Origin: Candidatus Bathyarchaeota archaeon
GTDB lineage: Archaea; Thermoproteota; Bathyarchaeia; Bathyarchaeales; Bathycorpusculaceae
Direction: 5' to 3'
Assembly (NCBI GenBank): GCA_026014845.1
Contig: JAOZHM010000275.1
Location: 1 to 9,060 of the forward strand
DNA: 9,060 nt
Shown here: positions 1 through 6,099 of the stretch, piece after piece
How positions within the stretch are numbered: position 1 is the first letter of the stretch
How the letters are laid out: every line of letters starts with the position of its first letter
Translations under genes and position numbers: made by a program
The notes under the pieces: model-generated
Databases searched by the model: none
What the model saw: only the letters and a program-made list of their open reading frames with translations
What the model was told of the DNA's origin: nothing

Positions 1-2
1 AT

Positions 3-536
3 GTGATGCAGCGTTATGATTTAACGGCACACTTTTATGATATGCGATATGCTGAGGAACAAACTGCAAAAATTGAGGCTGTTATGGAAAGCATAAGCAT
101 GGAAAAAGAAGGTTTAGTTTTAGATGTTGGATGTGGAACCGGACTTTTATTTGAATATATTTCACACAAAGCTGAAGCAATTGTTGGATTGGATATTTCA
201 AGAGAAACTCTGCTTCAAGCAAAGAAATGTGCGAAAAAATTTACAAATGTACATTTGATTTTGGCTGACAGTGACAATGTGCCTCTGAAAGAAGACGTAT
301 TTGTTTACGTTTTTGCTTTAACTCTTATTCAGAACACACCCAACCCTCTCAAAACTTTGAACGAGATTAAACAGGTTTCAAAAGAGAACGCTGTAATTGT
401 GGTTACTGGCTTAAAGAAGAAGTTCCCAGTAAAAGCTTTCAAAAGGTTACTGCACGATGCTGGTTTCGGCGTCATTGCGGTAAAGAGTGAAAGCTTAAAA
501 TCTCATGTTGCAGTTTGCACTAAATTTCTCCATTAA
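3..536 (+). CDS. Class I SAM-dependent methyltransferase (UbiE/Methyltransf_11-like)
   Basis: This is probably a cytosolic methyltransferase that moves a methyl group from S-adenosylmethionine to an unidentified acceptor. Motif I is VLDVGCGTG at residues 39-47. The acidic end of strand 2 is GLDIS at 62-66, with D64 the likely ribose ligand. A motif II/III-like stretch, ADSDNVPL then VFALTLIQN, lies at about 88-111. At 177 aa it is a compact Rossmann domain with no obvious extra substrate domain, and substrate cannot be assigned from sequence. GTG at 3 and ATG at 6 are both possible starts, giving M or MM before QRYDLTAHFYD. The frame is open to the window edge, so the true start may lie upstream. 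It is not clearly in an operon with the polyferredoxin, which has its own promoter 90 bp downstream. The family call is firm and the function is unknown. Confidence 0.85.
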   Translation: MMQRYDLTAHFYDMRYAEEQTAKIEAVMESISMEKEGLVLDVGCGTGLLFEYISHKAEAIVGLDISRETLLQAKKCAKKFTNVHLILADSDNVPLKEDVFVYVFALTLIQNTPNPLKTLNEIKQVSKENAVIVVTGLKKKFPVKAFKRLLHDAGFGVIAVKSESLKSHVAVCTKFLH

Positions 537-559
537 AATCTCACTTAATTGGAAACTAA

Positions 560-568
560 ACTATATAT
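560..568 (+). promoter_or_regulatory. Putative TATA box of the polyferredoxin-hdrA operon
   Basis: The sequence ACTATATAT lies 61 bp before the polyferredoxin ATG, behind a purine-rich stretch (GGAAACTAA) that could act as a BRE. Archaeal transcription normally starts about 22-27 bp downstream of the TATA centre. That puts the predicted start at about 587-592 and gives a short leader of roughly 40 nt. The call rests on motif and spacing only. Confidence 0.55.
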
Positions 569-579
569 GAAAGTAAAAT

Positions 580-597
580 ATTAGAGCATGCTCTAAT
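580..597. promoter_or_regulatory. Perfect 18-bp palindrome, putative operator
   Basis: ATTAGAGCATGCTCTAAT is identical to its own reverse complement over all 18 bases. It begins 11 bp after the TATA box and spans the predicted transcription start, a position where a bound dimer would block RNA polymerase. The following ORFs encode a polyferredoxin and HdrA, and an Lrp/AsnC-type protein is encoded just after them (4084-4563), so it is a natural candidate ligand. No second copy is seen elsewhere in the window. Confidence 0.55.
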
Positions 598-628
598 GCA
601 GTTCACATCACATGTTTGGTGTTGATGG

Positions 629-1558
629 ATGCCTCTGAAAACGTTGAAAAAGGACACGGCGGAAGCATTAACGTTAGAATGGATTTTACATATCAGAAAG
701 TACAAGTTAGCCCTTGACAAAAACTTGTGTGTAGGCTGTCAAATCTGCACTCTTGCATGCCCGAAAGAAGCAATTAAACTTGAAAAGCAGCCAAAAATTC
801 TGGGAGAGAAGGCTAAACACGCAAAAATTGACATAGATCTGGAAAAATGCAATTTCTGCGCCATATGCGACATACTGTGTCCTTACGGCGCAATAGAAGT
901 AACCGTGAATGGAGAACACCTTCTGTCAGTTGTCGAAAAGGAAAGTTTCCCGCAACTGATTCGAGACATCCAAGTAGACGCGAGCAAATGTCCCGTGGAC
1001 TGCGTTGAATGCGAAGAAGCATGCCCATTAGACTTAATTAAAGTAACATGGTTGGCAGCTGACAGAAAAACTGTTGAAAATGTGGACTCTTTAAGTGAAA
1101 AGAAGGGCGAACTTCAAGTTAAAATTGACATCCAAGAGGAGCGTTGTCCATGTTGCAGAATTTGCGAATTCAAGTGCCCCGAGGGAGTCCTGACTGTGCG
1201 AAAGAACTTTCACGGAAAAATAGACATTCAGCCAGAAAAGTGTCCCGAAGGCTGCACGGACTGCTTAGATGTTTGCCCAATAACAGGTGCACTTTACCTT
1301 TCTGATGAGGATAAAAAAGTGCATGTGAACGAAATGTTTTGCGTTTATTGTGGAGCGTGTAAAGTTGTTTGTCCGGTTGAGGAAGCATTGGAGCTTAAAC
1401 GCACTTCGGTAAGACATACGCCGGTTAGTTCAGGGGCGTGGAACAAGGCCCTAGAAAGGCTAGCTTCACCAGTTGAGATCTCTAAAGAGTTGAAGGCGAA
1501 GGGTTCTCGAAAAGTGTTGGAATCTGTTGAGAAGAGGTTAGGATGGAAGATGGTGTAG
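629..1558 (+). CDS. Polyferredoxin with six [4Fe-4S] motifs, HdrA partner
   Basis: This 309-aa cytosolic protein is an electron-transfer chain of ferredoxin modules. Four modules have the CxxCxxCxxxCP pattern, with first Cys at 34, 74, 173 and 238. Two have the longer CPxxCxxCxxxCP pattern, at 121-133 (CPVDCVECEEACP) and 205-217 (CPEGCTDCLDVCP). Spread along the chain they would carry up to six clusters, one per motif, or fewer if motifs pair as in bacterial ferredoxins. There is no signal peptide or membrane segment. The last 50 residues are basic, helical-looking and cysteine-free. The TAG stop is followed immediately by the ATG of hdrA, so the two are almost certainly co-translated. It probably relays electrons to or from HdrA. 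Weak GGTG at 618-621 is the only SD-like sequence before the ATG. The polyferredoxin call is firm; the partner role is inferred from context. Confidence 0.9.
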   Translation: MPLKTLKKDTAEALTLEWILHIRKYKLALDKNLCVGCQICTLACPKEAIKLEKQPKILGEKAKHAKIDIDLEKCNFCAICDILCPYGAIEVTVNGEHLLSVVEKESFPQLIRDIQVDASKCPVDCVECEEACPLDLIKVTWLAADRKTVENVDSLSEKKGELQVKIDIQEERCPCCRICEFKCPEGVLTVRKNFHGKIDIQPEKCPEGCTDCLDVCPITGALYLSDEDKKVHVNEMFCVYCGACKVVCPVEEALELKRTSVRHTPVSSGAWNKALERLASPVEISKELKAKGSRKVLESVEKRLGWKMV

Positions 1559-4015
1559 ATGGCTCAAAAAGAAATTCAGAAGCAAGCAGAAACTGAGGAG
1601 TTACGGATAGGGGTCTTCATATGCCACTGCGGCTTGAACATAGCTGGCGTGTTAGACATAAAGGAGCTAATTGAATTTGCGAAAACTCTACCAGACGTTG
1701 TCTACGTGAAGGATAACCGTTACACGTGTGCAGACCCTGGACAAGATGAAATTAGAAAAGGCATAAAGGAGCATAATCTTAATCGTGTCATTGTGGCAGC
1801 ATGTTCGCCACGGATGCACGAGCCTACGTTTCGAAGAACAGTTTCTGAAGCAGGCTTGAATCCTTTCCTTTTCGAAATGGCTAACATACGGGAATTCTCA
1901 TCATGGTGCCATCCGAGCACGCCGAAGGAGGCCACTGAAAAAGCTAAAGACCTAATAAAGATGGCTGTTGCAAAAGCGAGGCTGTTTCGCTCGCTTGAGA
2001 CTATGGAAGTTCCAGTAACCAATAAAGCGTTAGTCGTAGGCGGCGGCATAGCTGGAATGAACGCTGCTCTGGACTTGGCTGAAATGGGTTTCAAGACGTA
2101 TTTGCTTGAGAAGGGGGAAAGCATAGGGGGCCACATGGCGCAGCTGGATAAAACGTTTCCAACCCTTGACTGTTCGATATGTATTGAAGGTCCAAAGATG
2201 GTTGATGTCGGGCGGCATCCCAATATTGAGATAATATCTTTTGCTGATTTGTTGAGTGTTAGCGGTTTTATAGGTAATTTTAAGGTTAAGATCAGGAGAA
2301 ATCCGCGTTATGTGATTGCTGATAATTGCACGGGTTGTGGTGAATGTAGAGATGTTTGTCCAATTGAGTATCCCAACGAGTGGGACATGAGCCTAGGTGT
2401 TAGAAAAGCCATATCTGTCCCCTTTGATCAGGCAGTTCCACTCATCTACACGATAAACAAGGATTATTGTATTGAATGCTTCAAGTGTGTTGACGCTTGT
2501 GGAGCAAGACGGGCCATAAACTTTGAACAGGAACCCGAAGAAATCGAGCTAGAAGTAGGGACGATAGTTGTTGCAACAGGTTATGACATTTACTTGCCTT
2601 ATGACGATCCGCTCTACGGATATGGTAAATACACGAACGTGATAACTTCCCTCGAGTTTGAAAGACTTATACTTGCTGCTGGTCCAACCGTCGGAAAAGT
2701 TATTAGAGCCTCAGATGGAAAGAAACCCCACACCATTGCCTTCATCCAATGCGTCGGCTCACGTGACACGAACAAATACCCATATTGTTCAAACTTCTGT
2801 TGCATGTACACTTTAAAGCATGCCGTCCAGCTTAAAGAGAAGTACAAAGAAGACATAGAAGTCTACGTGTTCTACATGGATATGCGGAGCAACTTCAAGG
2901 GGTTCGAGGAATTCTATCAACGTGCAAGAGAACTTGGTGCAAACTTCATTCGGGGAAGAGTAAGCCGAGTCTTTGAGGTTCCCGAAACAAAAAATCTGAT
3001 AATACATGCCGAAGATACGATGCTTGGCCAACCCATAGAATTTGAGGCTGAAATGGTTGTTTTGGCAACTGCCGCCATACCGAGGAAAGGTACAGATGAG
3101 ATGGCTCGTATACTTAACGTGACACGTGGAGCTGATGGCTTCTTCATGGAAAGCCATCCAAAACTCAAGCCCATAGATGCCCCTACTGATGGAATATTCT
3201 TTGCTGGATCATGTCAAGCACCAAAGGACATACCATACAGCGTCTCACAAGGTAGCGGTGCAGCAGGAAGAGCAGCGACTGTGCTTTCGAAGCCAACGTG
3301 GAAGATTGAGCCGATAATTGCTGTTGTAGACCCAGACAAGTGCAGAAACGTTAAAACGAAATGCGGTATATGCGCTGAAAGATGTCCTTATGGAGCAATA
3401 AAAGCTGAGGAAGGAAAACCAGCTCAGGTTAGAGCTGCCATGTGCCATGGATGCGGAACGTGTGTAGCGGAATGTCCGTCAGACGCCATAACGCAGATGC
3501 ACTTTACAGACGCCCAAATCTTCGCCCAGATAAGGACAGCTCTCGAGAGCAATCCTGAAGACAAGATTTTGGGTTTCCTTTGCAACTGGTGCAGCTATGC
3601 AGGTGCAGACCTGGCGGGAACAAGTCGGTTTGAATATCCGCCGACAATAAGACCTATACGAGTTATGTGCTCGGGAAGGGTTGACCGAGACTTTATTCTG
3701 GAAGCCTTCAGGCTGGGGGCTGGCATGGTCATGGTTGGTGCGTGCCACCTGCCCTACGACTGCCATTATATAAGTGGTAACTATAAGATGAAGGCTAGGA
3801 TGGATGCCCTAGCGCCTATGCTGCAGAAGCTTGGACTGAGCCCAGAAAGATTCCGTGTTGAATATGTTTCGGCTGCTGAGGGAGTGAAGTTTGCAGAAGT
3901 CGTGAGGGAAATGACTGAACAAATGCATGCCTTAGGCCAGGACAAAATCAAGGTTGAAAATGAGAAGTTGCGGCCGATATTGGAGAGAATGTTGAAAAGA
4001 AAAGGACTCATCTAA
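1559..4015 (+). CDS. hdrA: CoB-CoM heterodisulfide reductase subunit A fused to MvhD domain (HdrA2-like)
   Basis: HdrA is the FAD subunit of soluble heterodisulfide-reductase complexes, where flavin-based electron bifurcation couples ferredoxin to a disulfide or related couple. Visible parts, in order: an N-terminal HdrA domain with cysteines 22, 24, 57, 82 and 117; an FAD Rossmann motif VVGGGIAGMNAA at 159-170; the family signature DCSICIEGPKM at 204-214; an inserted ferredoxin domain with Cys motifs at 257-267 and 304-314; the Cys group C398, C410, C414, C415; a second FAD-binding segment GIFFAGSCQAPKDIP at 545-559; a C-terminal diferredoxin at 595-609 and 629-639; and an MvhD/FlpD domain at about 668-790 with C675, C678, C704, C729 and C735. 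At 818 aa it is longer than a stand-alone methanogen HdrA (about 650-670 aa) because of the MvhD fusion, as in HdrA2 proteins. It starts directly after the polyferredoxin stop. No hdrB, hdrC or hydrogenase genes are in view, so the physiological disulfide partner is unknown. Confidence 0.93.
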   Translation: MAQKEIQKQAETEELRIGVFICHCGLNIAGVLDIKELIEFAKTLPDVVYVKDNRYTCADPGQDEIRKGIKEHNLNRVIVAACSPRMHEPTFRRTVSEAGLNPFLFEMANIREFSSWCHPSTPKEATEKAKDLIKMAVAKARLFRSLETMEVPVTNKALVVGGGIAGMNAALDLAEMGFKTYLLEKGESIGGHMAQLDKTFPTLDCSICIEGPKMVDVGRHPNIEIISFADLLSVSGFIGNFKVKIRRNPRYVIADNCTGCGECRDVCPIEYPNEWDMSLGVRKAISVPFDQAVPLIYTINKDYCIECFKCVDACGARRAINFEQEPEEIELEVGTIVVATGYDIYLPYDDPLYGYGKYTNVITSLEFERLILAAGPTVGKVIRASDGKKPHTIAFIQCVGSRDTNKYPYCSNFCCMYTLKHAVQLKEKYKEDIEVYVFYMDMRSNFKGFEEFYQRARELGANFIRGRVSRVFEVPETKNLIIHAEDTMLGQPIEFEAEMVVLATAAIPRKGTDEMARILNVTRGADGFFMESHPKLKPIDAPTDGIFFAGSCQAPKDIPYSVSQGSGAAGRAATVLSKPTWKIEPIIAVVDPDKCRNVKTKCGICAERCPYGAIKAEEGKPAQVRAAMCHGCGTCVAECPSDAITQMHFTDAQIFAQIRTALESNPEDKILGFLCNWCSYAGADLAGTSRFEYPPTIRPIRVMCSGRVDRDFILEAFRLGAGMVMVGACHLPYDCHYISGNYKMKARMDALAPMLQKLGLSPERFRVEYVSAAEGVKFAEVVREMTEQMHALGQDKIKVENEKLRPILERMLKRKGLI

Positions 4016-4050
4016 TCCACATCTGACACAGTTGTCTGAGGTTCTGAGTA

Positions 4051-4071
4051 AAATTTATGAGACTGGGAGGT
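4051..4071 (+). promoter_or_regulatory. Possible TATA box and SD before the Lrp-like gene
   Basis: The 68-bp gap after hdrA contains AAATTTAT at 4051-4058, a TATA-like octamer, and GGGAGGT at 4065-4071, a good Shine-Dalgarno core 12 nt before the ATG. The two are alternatives in part. If the TATA is used, the transcript would start close to the ATG and lose the SD. If the regulator is read through from hdrA, the SD would serve it. I favour read-through with the SD in use, without strong evidence. Confidence 0.35.
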
Positions 4072-4083
4072 TAATTGTAAGCT

Positions 4084-4563
4084 ATGCCAAAGCAAAAAAT
4101 GATAGAACTGCTCTATGAACTTATGAAAAACTCGAAACGAAGCGACAGAGAACTCGCAAAAGTTGTAAAAGTGTCGCAACCAACAATAACGAGGATGCGG
4201 AAAAACCTTGAAAGAACGGAATACATCCGCGAATATACAATAGTGCCTGCTGTTGAAAAACTGGGATTTGAGATTACAGCATTAACCTTTCTGTCAACAA
4301 GTACAACGCCAAAAGACGTGAAGGAAATGCAGGAATGGATTTTGGAAAGCCAGAAAATAGTTTTCTCAAGCTTGGGTGAAGGTCTTGATGGAAAAACACT
4401 TTTGCTAGTTTCAGTTCACAGAGATTTCACTGATTTTTCAGAGTTTACTCGTGAACTCAGAGGCATTCTTGGATTAAAAGGTGCTTCACTGGAGAGCTTT
4501 CTGGTTTCACTAAAAACAGACATGATCAAACATTTCTCCTTCAAAAATCTAGAACGAATTTAA
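4084..4563 (+). CDS. Lrp/AsnC-family transcriptional regulator
   Basis: This 159-aa protein starts with a winged helix-turn-helix at about residues 6-55. The recognition part is SDRELAKVVKVSQPTITRMR at 20-39, followed by the wing region (EYIREYTIVPAVEKLG), typical of AsnC-type DNA-binding domains. The rest (about 60-145) has the length and alternating strand-helix pattern of a RAM-like ligand and oligomerisation domain, though the usual RAM glycine signature is not clear, so effector binding is uncertain. It lies 68 bp after hdrA on the same strand and may be co-transcribed with it. That makes it the best local candidate for the palindrome at 580-597. Its 3' end overlaps the convergent permease gene by 15 bp. 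The DNA-binding regulator call is strong; the target and effector are inferred or unknown. Confidence 0.85.
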   Translation: MPKQKMIELLYELMKNSKRSDRELAKVVKVSQPTITRMRKNLERTEYIREYTIVPAVEKLGFEITALTFLSTSTTPKDVKEMQEWILESQKIVFSSLGEGLDGKTLLLVSVHRDFTDFSEFTRELRGILGLKGASLESFLVSLKTDMIKHFSFKNLERI

Positions 4564-5361
4564 TCCATATTTTAGAATCATTCGTATGCCGACGATAATC
4601 AATACTAAGCCGAAGATTCTGCGAAGGTTTCTACCGGAAATCCTTTTGGAAGCATAAGCGCCTAGTTGAGCGCCGAAAATTGTTCCTAAAACCAGTAGAA
4701 GTGCATAATCAAAATGTATGTTGTCTAATCTGAAATGCTCTATCACGCCGGATGTTGAAGTGAAAATCATTGTAAACATGGAAGTCGCTACCGTAATGTG
4801 CATTGGTATGCCCATAGCCAGCACCATTATCGGCACCATAAGCGAACCTCCACCAATGCCTAACAAGCCGGATGAGAGCCCTCCAAAAAAACCTAACACT
4901 ACGCCCAGCAAGACCTTATTCTTACATTCTAGCAATGAACGCTCAGAATCTATGGGATTGCTTTTTTGTGTATCTGCACGTCTATTTTTGGAAAAATTTA
5001 GTTTGAAGATCATGCGTAAAGCAACGAAAAGTACGAAGAATCCGAAAATTAAGCCTAGAAGCTGTGCTTCTATGAGTGAGGTAAGATATGCGCCTAGAAC
5101 GGCTCCTGGAACGGTTGTTATTGCCAAGATTAAGCCAGTCTTGTAGTAAATTCGCTTTTGCCTTGAATAATTTGCAGTTGAAGCCAACGAAGTGAAGACA
5201 ATCGTGGCCAGACTCGTTCCAACGGCATGAGAAGGAGAAAAGTCATATATCAAAATTAATAAAGGCACAATGAAGACGCCGCCTCCGACACCAACCATAG
5301 AAGCAACAGTTCCGATCAGAAACCCTAAAAAGGGCAACAAGATTTCCATTATTTCCATCAT
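4549..5361 (-). CDS. TauE/SafE (DUF81) family membrane permease
   Basis: This 270-aa integral membrane protein has the two-fold repeated architecture of the TauE/SafE family. The signature glycine motif appears twice, as VGVGGGVFIVPLL at 23-35 and LGIGGGSLMVPIM at 167-179. Hydrophobic segments at about 8-38, 45-64, 76-96, 100-119, 150-184, 188-206, 218-236 and 248-265 fit seven to nine membrane passes. A charged cytoplasmic-type loop at 120-148 separates the halves. Family members export or import sulfur-containing anions such as sulfite, sulfoacetate or taurine, but substrates vary and none can be assigned here. The start is ATG at 5361 (minus strand), with a second ATG directly after it and TGTGATG upstream as a weak SD. 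The 3' end overlaps the regulator gene convergently. A link to sulfur or disulfide metabolism with the Hdr block is possible but only by neighbourhood. Confidence 0.9.
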   Translation of the reverse strand: MMEIMEILLPFLGFLIGTVASMVGVGGGVFIVPLLILIYDFSPSHAVGTSLATIVFTSLASTANYSRQKRIYYKTGLILAITTVPGAVLGAYLTSLIEAQLLGLIFGFFVLFVALRMIFKLNFSKNRRADTQKSNPIDSERSLLECKNKVLLGVVLGFFGGLSSGLLGIGGGSLMVPIMVLAMGIPMHITVATSMFTMIFTSTSGVIEHFRLDNIHFDYALLLVLGTIFGAQLGAYASKRISGRNLRRIFGLVLIIVGIRMILKYGLNSF

Positions 5362-5444
5362 GTCTTCATCACATCAAAGCCATATCTCTTAGAAAGCTCT
5401 TTCAATCCATGTTTAGCAGTTAGAGAATCCTTTCTAAAAACCAT
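5358..5444 (-). CDS. Possible 28-residue leader ORF before the permease
   Basis: An ATG-initiated ORF (begins MVFRKDSLTAKHGLKELSKR) ends in a TGA that overlaps the permease ATG in the ATGA arrangement often used for translational coupling. The product is basic and soluble-looking. A stop codon lies immediately before its ATG and no SD is visible, so it may be chance or the remnant of a larger gene. I do not recognise it. Confidence 0.2.
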   Translation of the reverse strand: MVFRKDSLTAKHGLKELSKRYGFDVMKT

Positions 5445-5654
5445 TCAAGTATTAAAGCGTTAACATATCTAACTACTTAAACGAGAAACGTTCTTCCTTG
5501 TTTTCCCAGTATTCCCTTGTTCGTAGGTATTGGATTTTCGCCTTCAAAAGGTCCATGTAAAATTCATCTTTTTCTATTACTGGGTTCAAATATTCTAAAT
5601 GATGGAGTTTCAACTATTAATTCGAAAATAAGAAGGATGTGAAAGGGAGATTTG
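5362..5654. other. Sparse 293-bp region between the permease and the small membrane protein
   Basis: This stretch holds only the two small minus-strand ORFs described separately. I see no tRNA, strong hairpin, poly-T terminator or direct repeat in it. It may contain the promoter of the permease, but no TATA box stands out on the minus strand. Confidence 0.5.
5473..5613 (-). CDS. Possible 46-residue small protein, TTG start
   Basis: A minus-strand frame opens at TTG 5613, just after in-frame stops, and runs to TAG at 5473. It encodes a charged, aromatic-rich peptide (LKLHHLEYLNPVIEKDEF and on to a C-terminal part with YLRTREYWENKEERF). The composition looks like real protein: helical, with balanced acidic and basic residues. 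No SD precedes the TTG. Its direction matches the 72-aa gene upstream and the permease downstream, so the stretch 5873-4549 could be one transcript. It may equally be the decayed C-terminal end of a lost gene. No family is recognised. Confidence 0.3.
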   Translation of the reverse strand: MKLHHLEYLNPVIEKDEFYMDLLKAKIQYLRTREYWENKEERFSFK

Positions 5655-5873
5655 TTATGGTTCTGACGGACCAGTGACGTATGCCCAAACGCTTATTAAG
5701 ACTAATGTTAGACAGGCTCCGGCGAATCCTGAAATCAGAAATCTTATTTTAACCAGTTCGGGTAATATTGTTACAAGCCATGGAATCGCATAGTCGGCTG
5801 TCAGTTGAGCTATGACTCCCGCCATGAATCCTAAGAGCGCTACTAGCCCGAAAACCTTTAATCTTTCACCCAT
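5655..5873 (-). CDS. Small two-helix membrane protein of unknown function
   Basis: This 72-aa protein has two clear hydrophobic helices, at about residues 7-24 (VFGLVALLGFMAGVIAQL) and 46-67 (starting FLISGFAGACLTLVLIS). They are joined by a short loop with Pro, Trp and Lys, and the N terminus carries charge (MGERLK). It is too long at the N terminus for a simple signal peptide and has no catalytic motif. The start is well supported: an AAAGGTGA Shine-Dalgarno (minus strand, 5886-5879) sits 5 nt before the ATG. It is transcribed divergently from the cell-division operon and shares its 5' region, which raises the possibility of a membrane role in division or of shared regulation. I do not recognise a named family. 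The gene is likely real; the function is unknown. Confidence 0.7.
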   Translation of the reverse strand: MGERLKVFGLVALLGFMAGVIAQLTADYAIPWLVTILPELVKIRFLISGFAGACLTLVLISVWAYVTGPSEP

Positions 5874-5940
5874 TTATTTCACCTTTGCTTACATTAGGAT
5901 TCTAAGCCCCTTTTTAGTCTAACTTACACGTTTTTGTCTA

Positions 5941-5977
5941 TTACAGTGAAAGCAGCAAGCAGTTCTTTTCATTGTAA
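5941..5977. repeat. Imperfect inverted repeat, candidate operator
   Basis: TTACAGTGAAA at 5941-5951 is matched by TTTCATTGTAA at 5967-5977, which pairs at 10 of 11 positions across a 15-bp spacer. The match continues with one bulge (AG against CT). Centre-to-centre the arms are 26 bp apart, about two and a half helical turns. It lies between the start codons of the divergent genes, upstream of the plus-strand TATA box, as an activator or a shared regulator site would. Confidence 0.4.
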
Positions 5978-6018
5978 AATTAAAGCTCAAAACGGTTTCT
6001 AGAAGCGTGTATAGTCCT

Positions 6019-6027
6019 ACATATATA
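6019..6027 (+). promoter_or_regulatory. Putative TATA box of the cdv operon
   Basis: ACATATATA is the strongest TATA-like element before the first division gene. The predicted transcription start is about 6045-6052, leaving a leader of roughly 50 nt to the preferred TTG start at 6100 with its own SD. Confidence 0.5.
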
Positions 6028-6086
6028 CGTGAATGTTTCCAGCATATTAACAATGTATAAGATTTGTTTAAGCGTAGTCTTCTGTT

Positions 6087-6092
6087 AGAGGT
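6087..6092 (+). promoter_or_regulatory. Shine-Dalgarno site that decides the first CdvB start
   Basis: AGAGGT lies 7 nt before the TTG at 6100 and matches the archaeal anti-SD. The longer reading from TTG 6064 has no SD. This favours the 220-aa product beginning SERFAKRWED. Confidence 0.6.
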
Positions 6093-6099
6093 ATTTAAC

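Larger units (their letters stand above)
5874..6099. promoter_or_regulatory. Divergent promoter region of the cdv operon and the small membrane gene
   Basis: This 226-bp non-coding region separates two genes that point away from each other, so it should hold both promoters. On the plus strand the best TATA box is ACATATATA at 6019-6027, which predicts a start at about 6048. An imperfect inverted repeat lies near the middle (5941-5951 and 5967-5977). A second, shorter one (6006-6013 and 6022-6029, 7 of 8 pairs) overlaps the plus-strand TATA. For the minus strand, an A-rich stretch near 5911-5920 could be the TATA, but this is weak. Confidence 0.5.

Noticed and set aside
1720..2223. A 167-codon minus-strand ORF inside hdrA
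   Set aside because: It is a shadow of the HdrA FAD-domain coding region, with no recognisable motif and no SD.
2702..2709. A second copy of the palindrome half-site ATTAGAGC
   Set aside because: It lies within hdrA coding sequence with no inverted partner; an 8-bp match there can occur by chance.
4718..5146. A 142-codon plus-strand ORF inside the permease gene
   Set aside because: It is antisense to the TauE/SafE gene, whose repeated glycine motifs and membrane segments are convincing. The plus-strand translation is low-complexity and has no domain signal.
5997..6004. TTCTAGAA palindrome in the divergent region
   Set aside because: Only 8 bp, and it does not extend; too short to claim as an operator.
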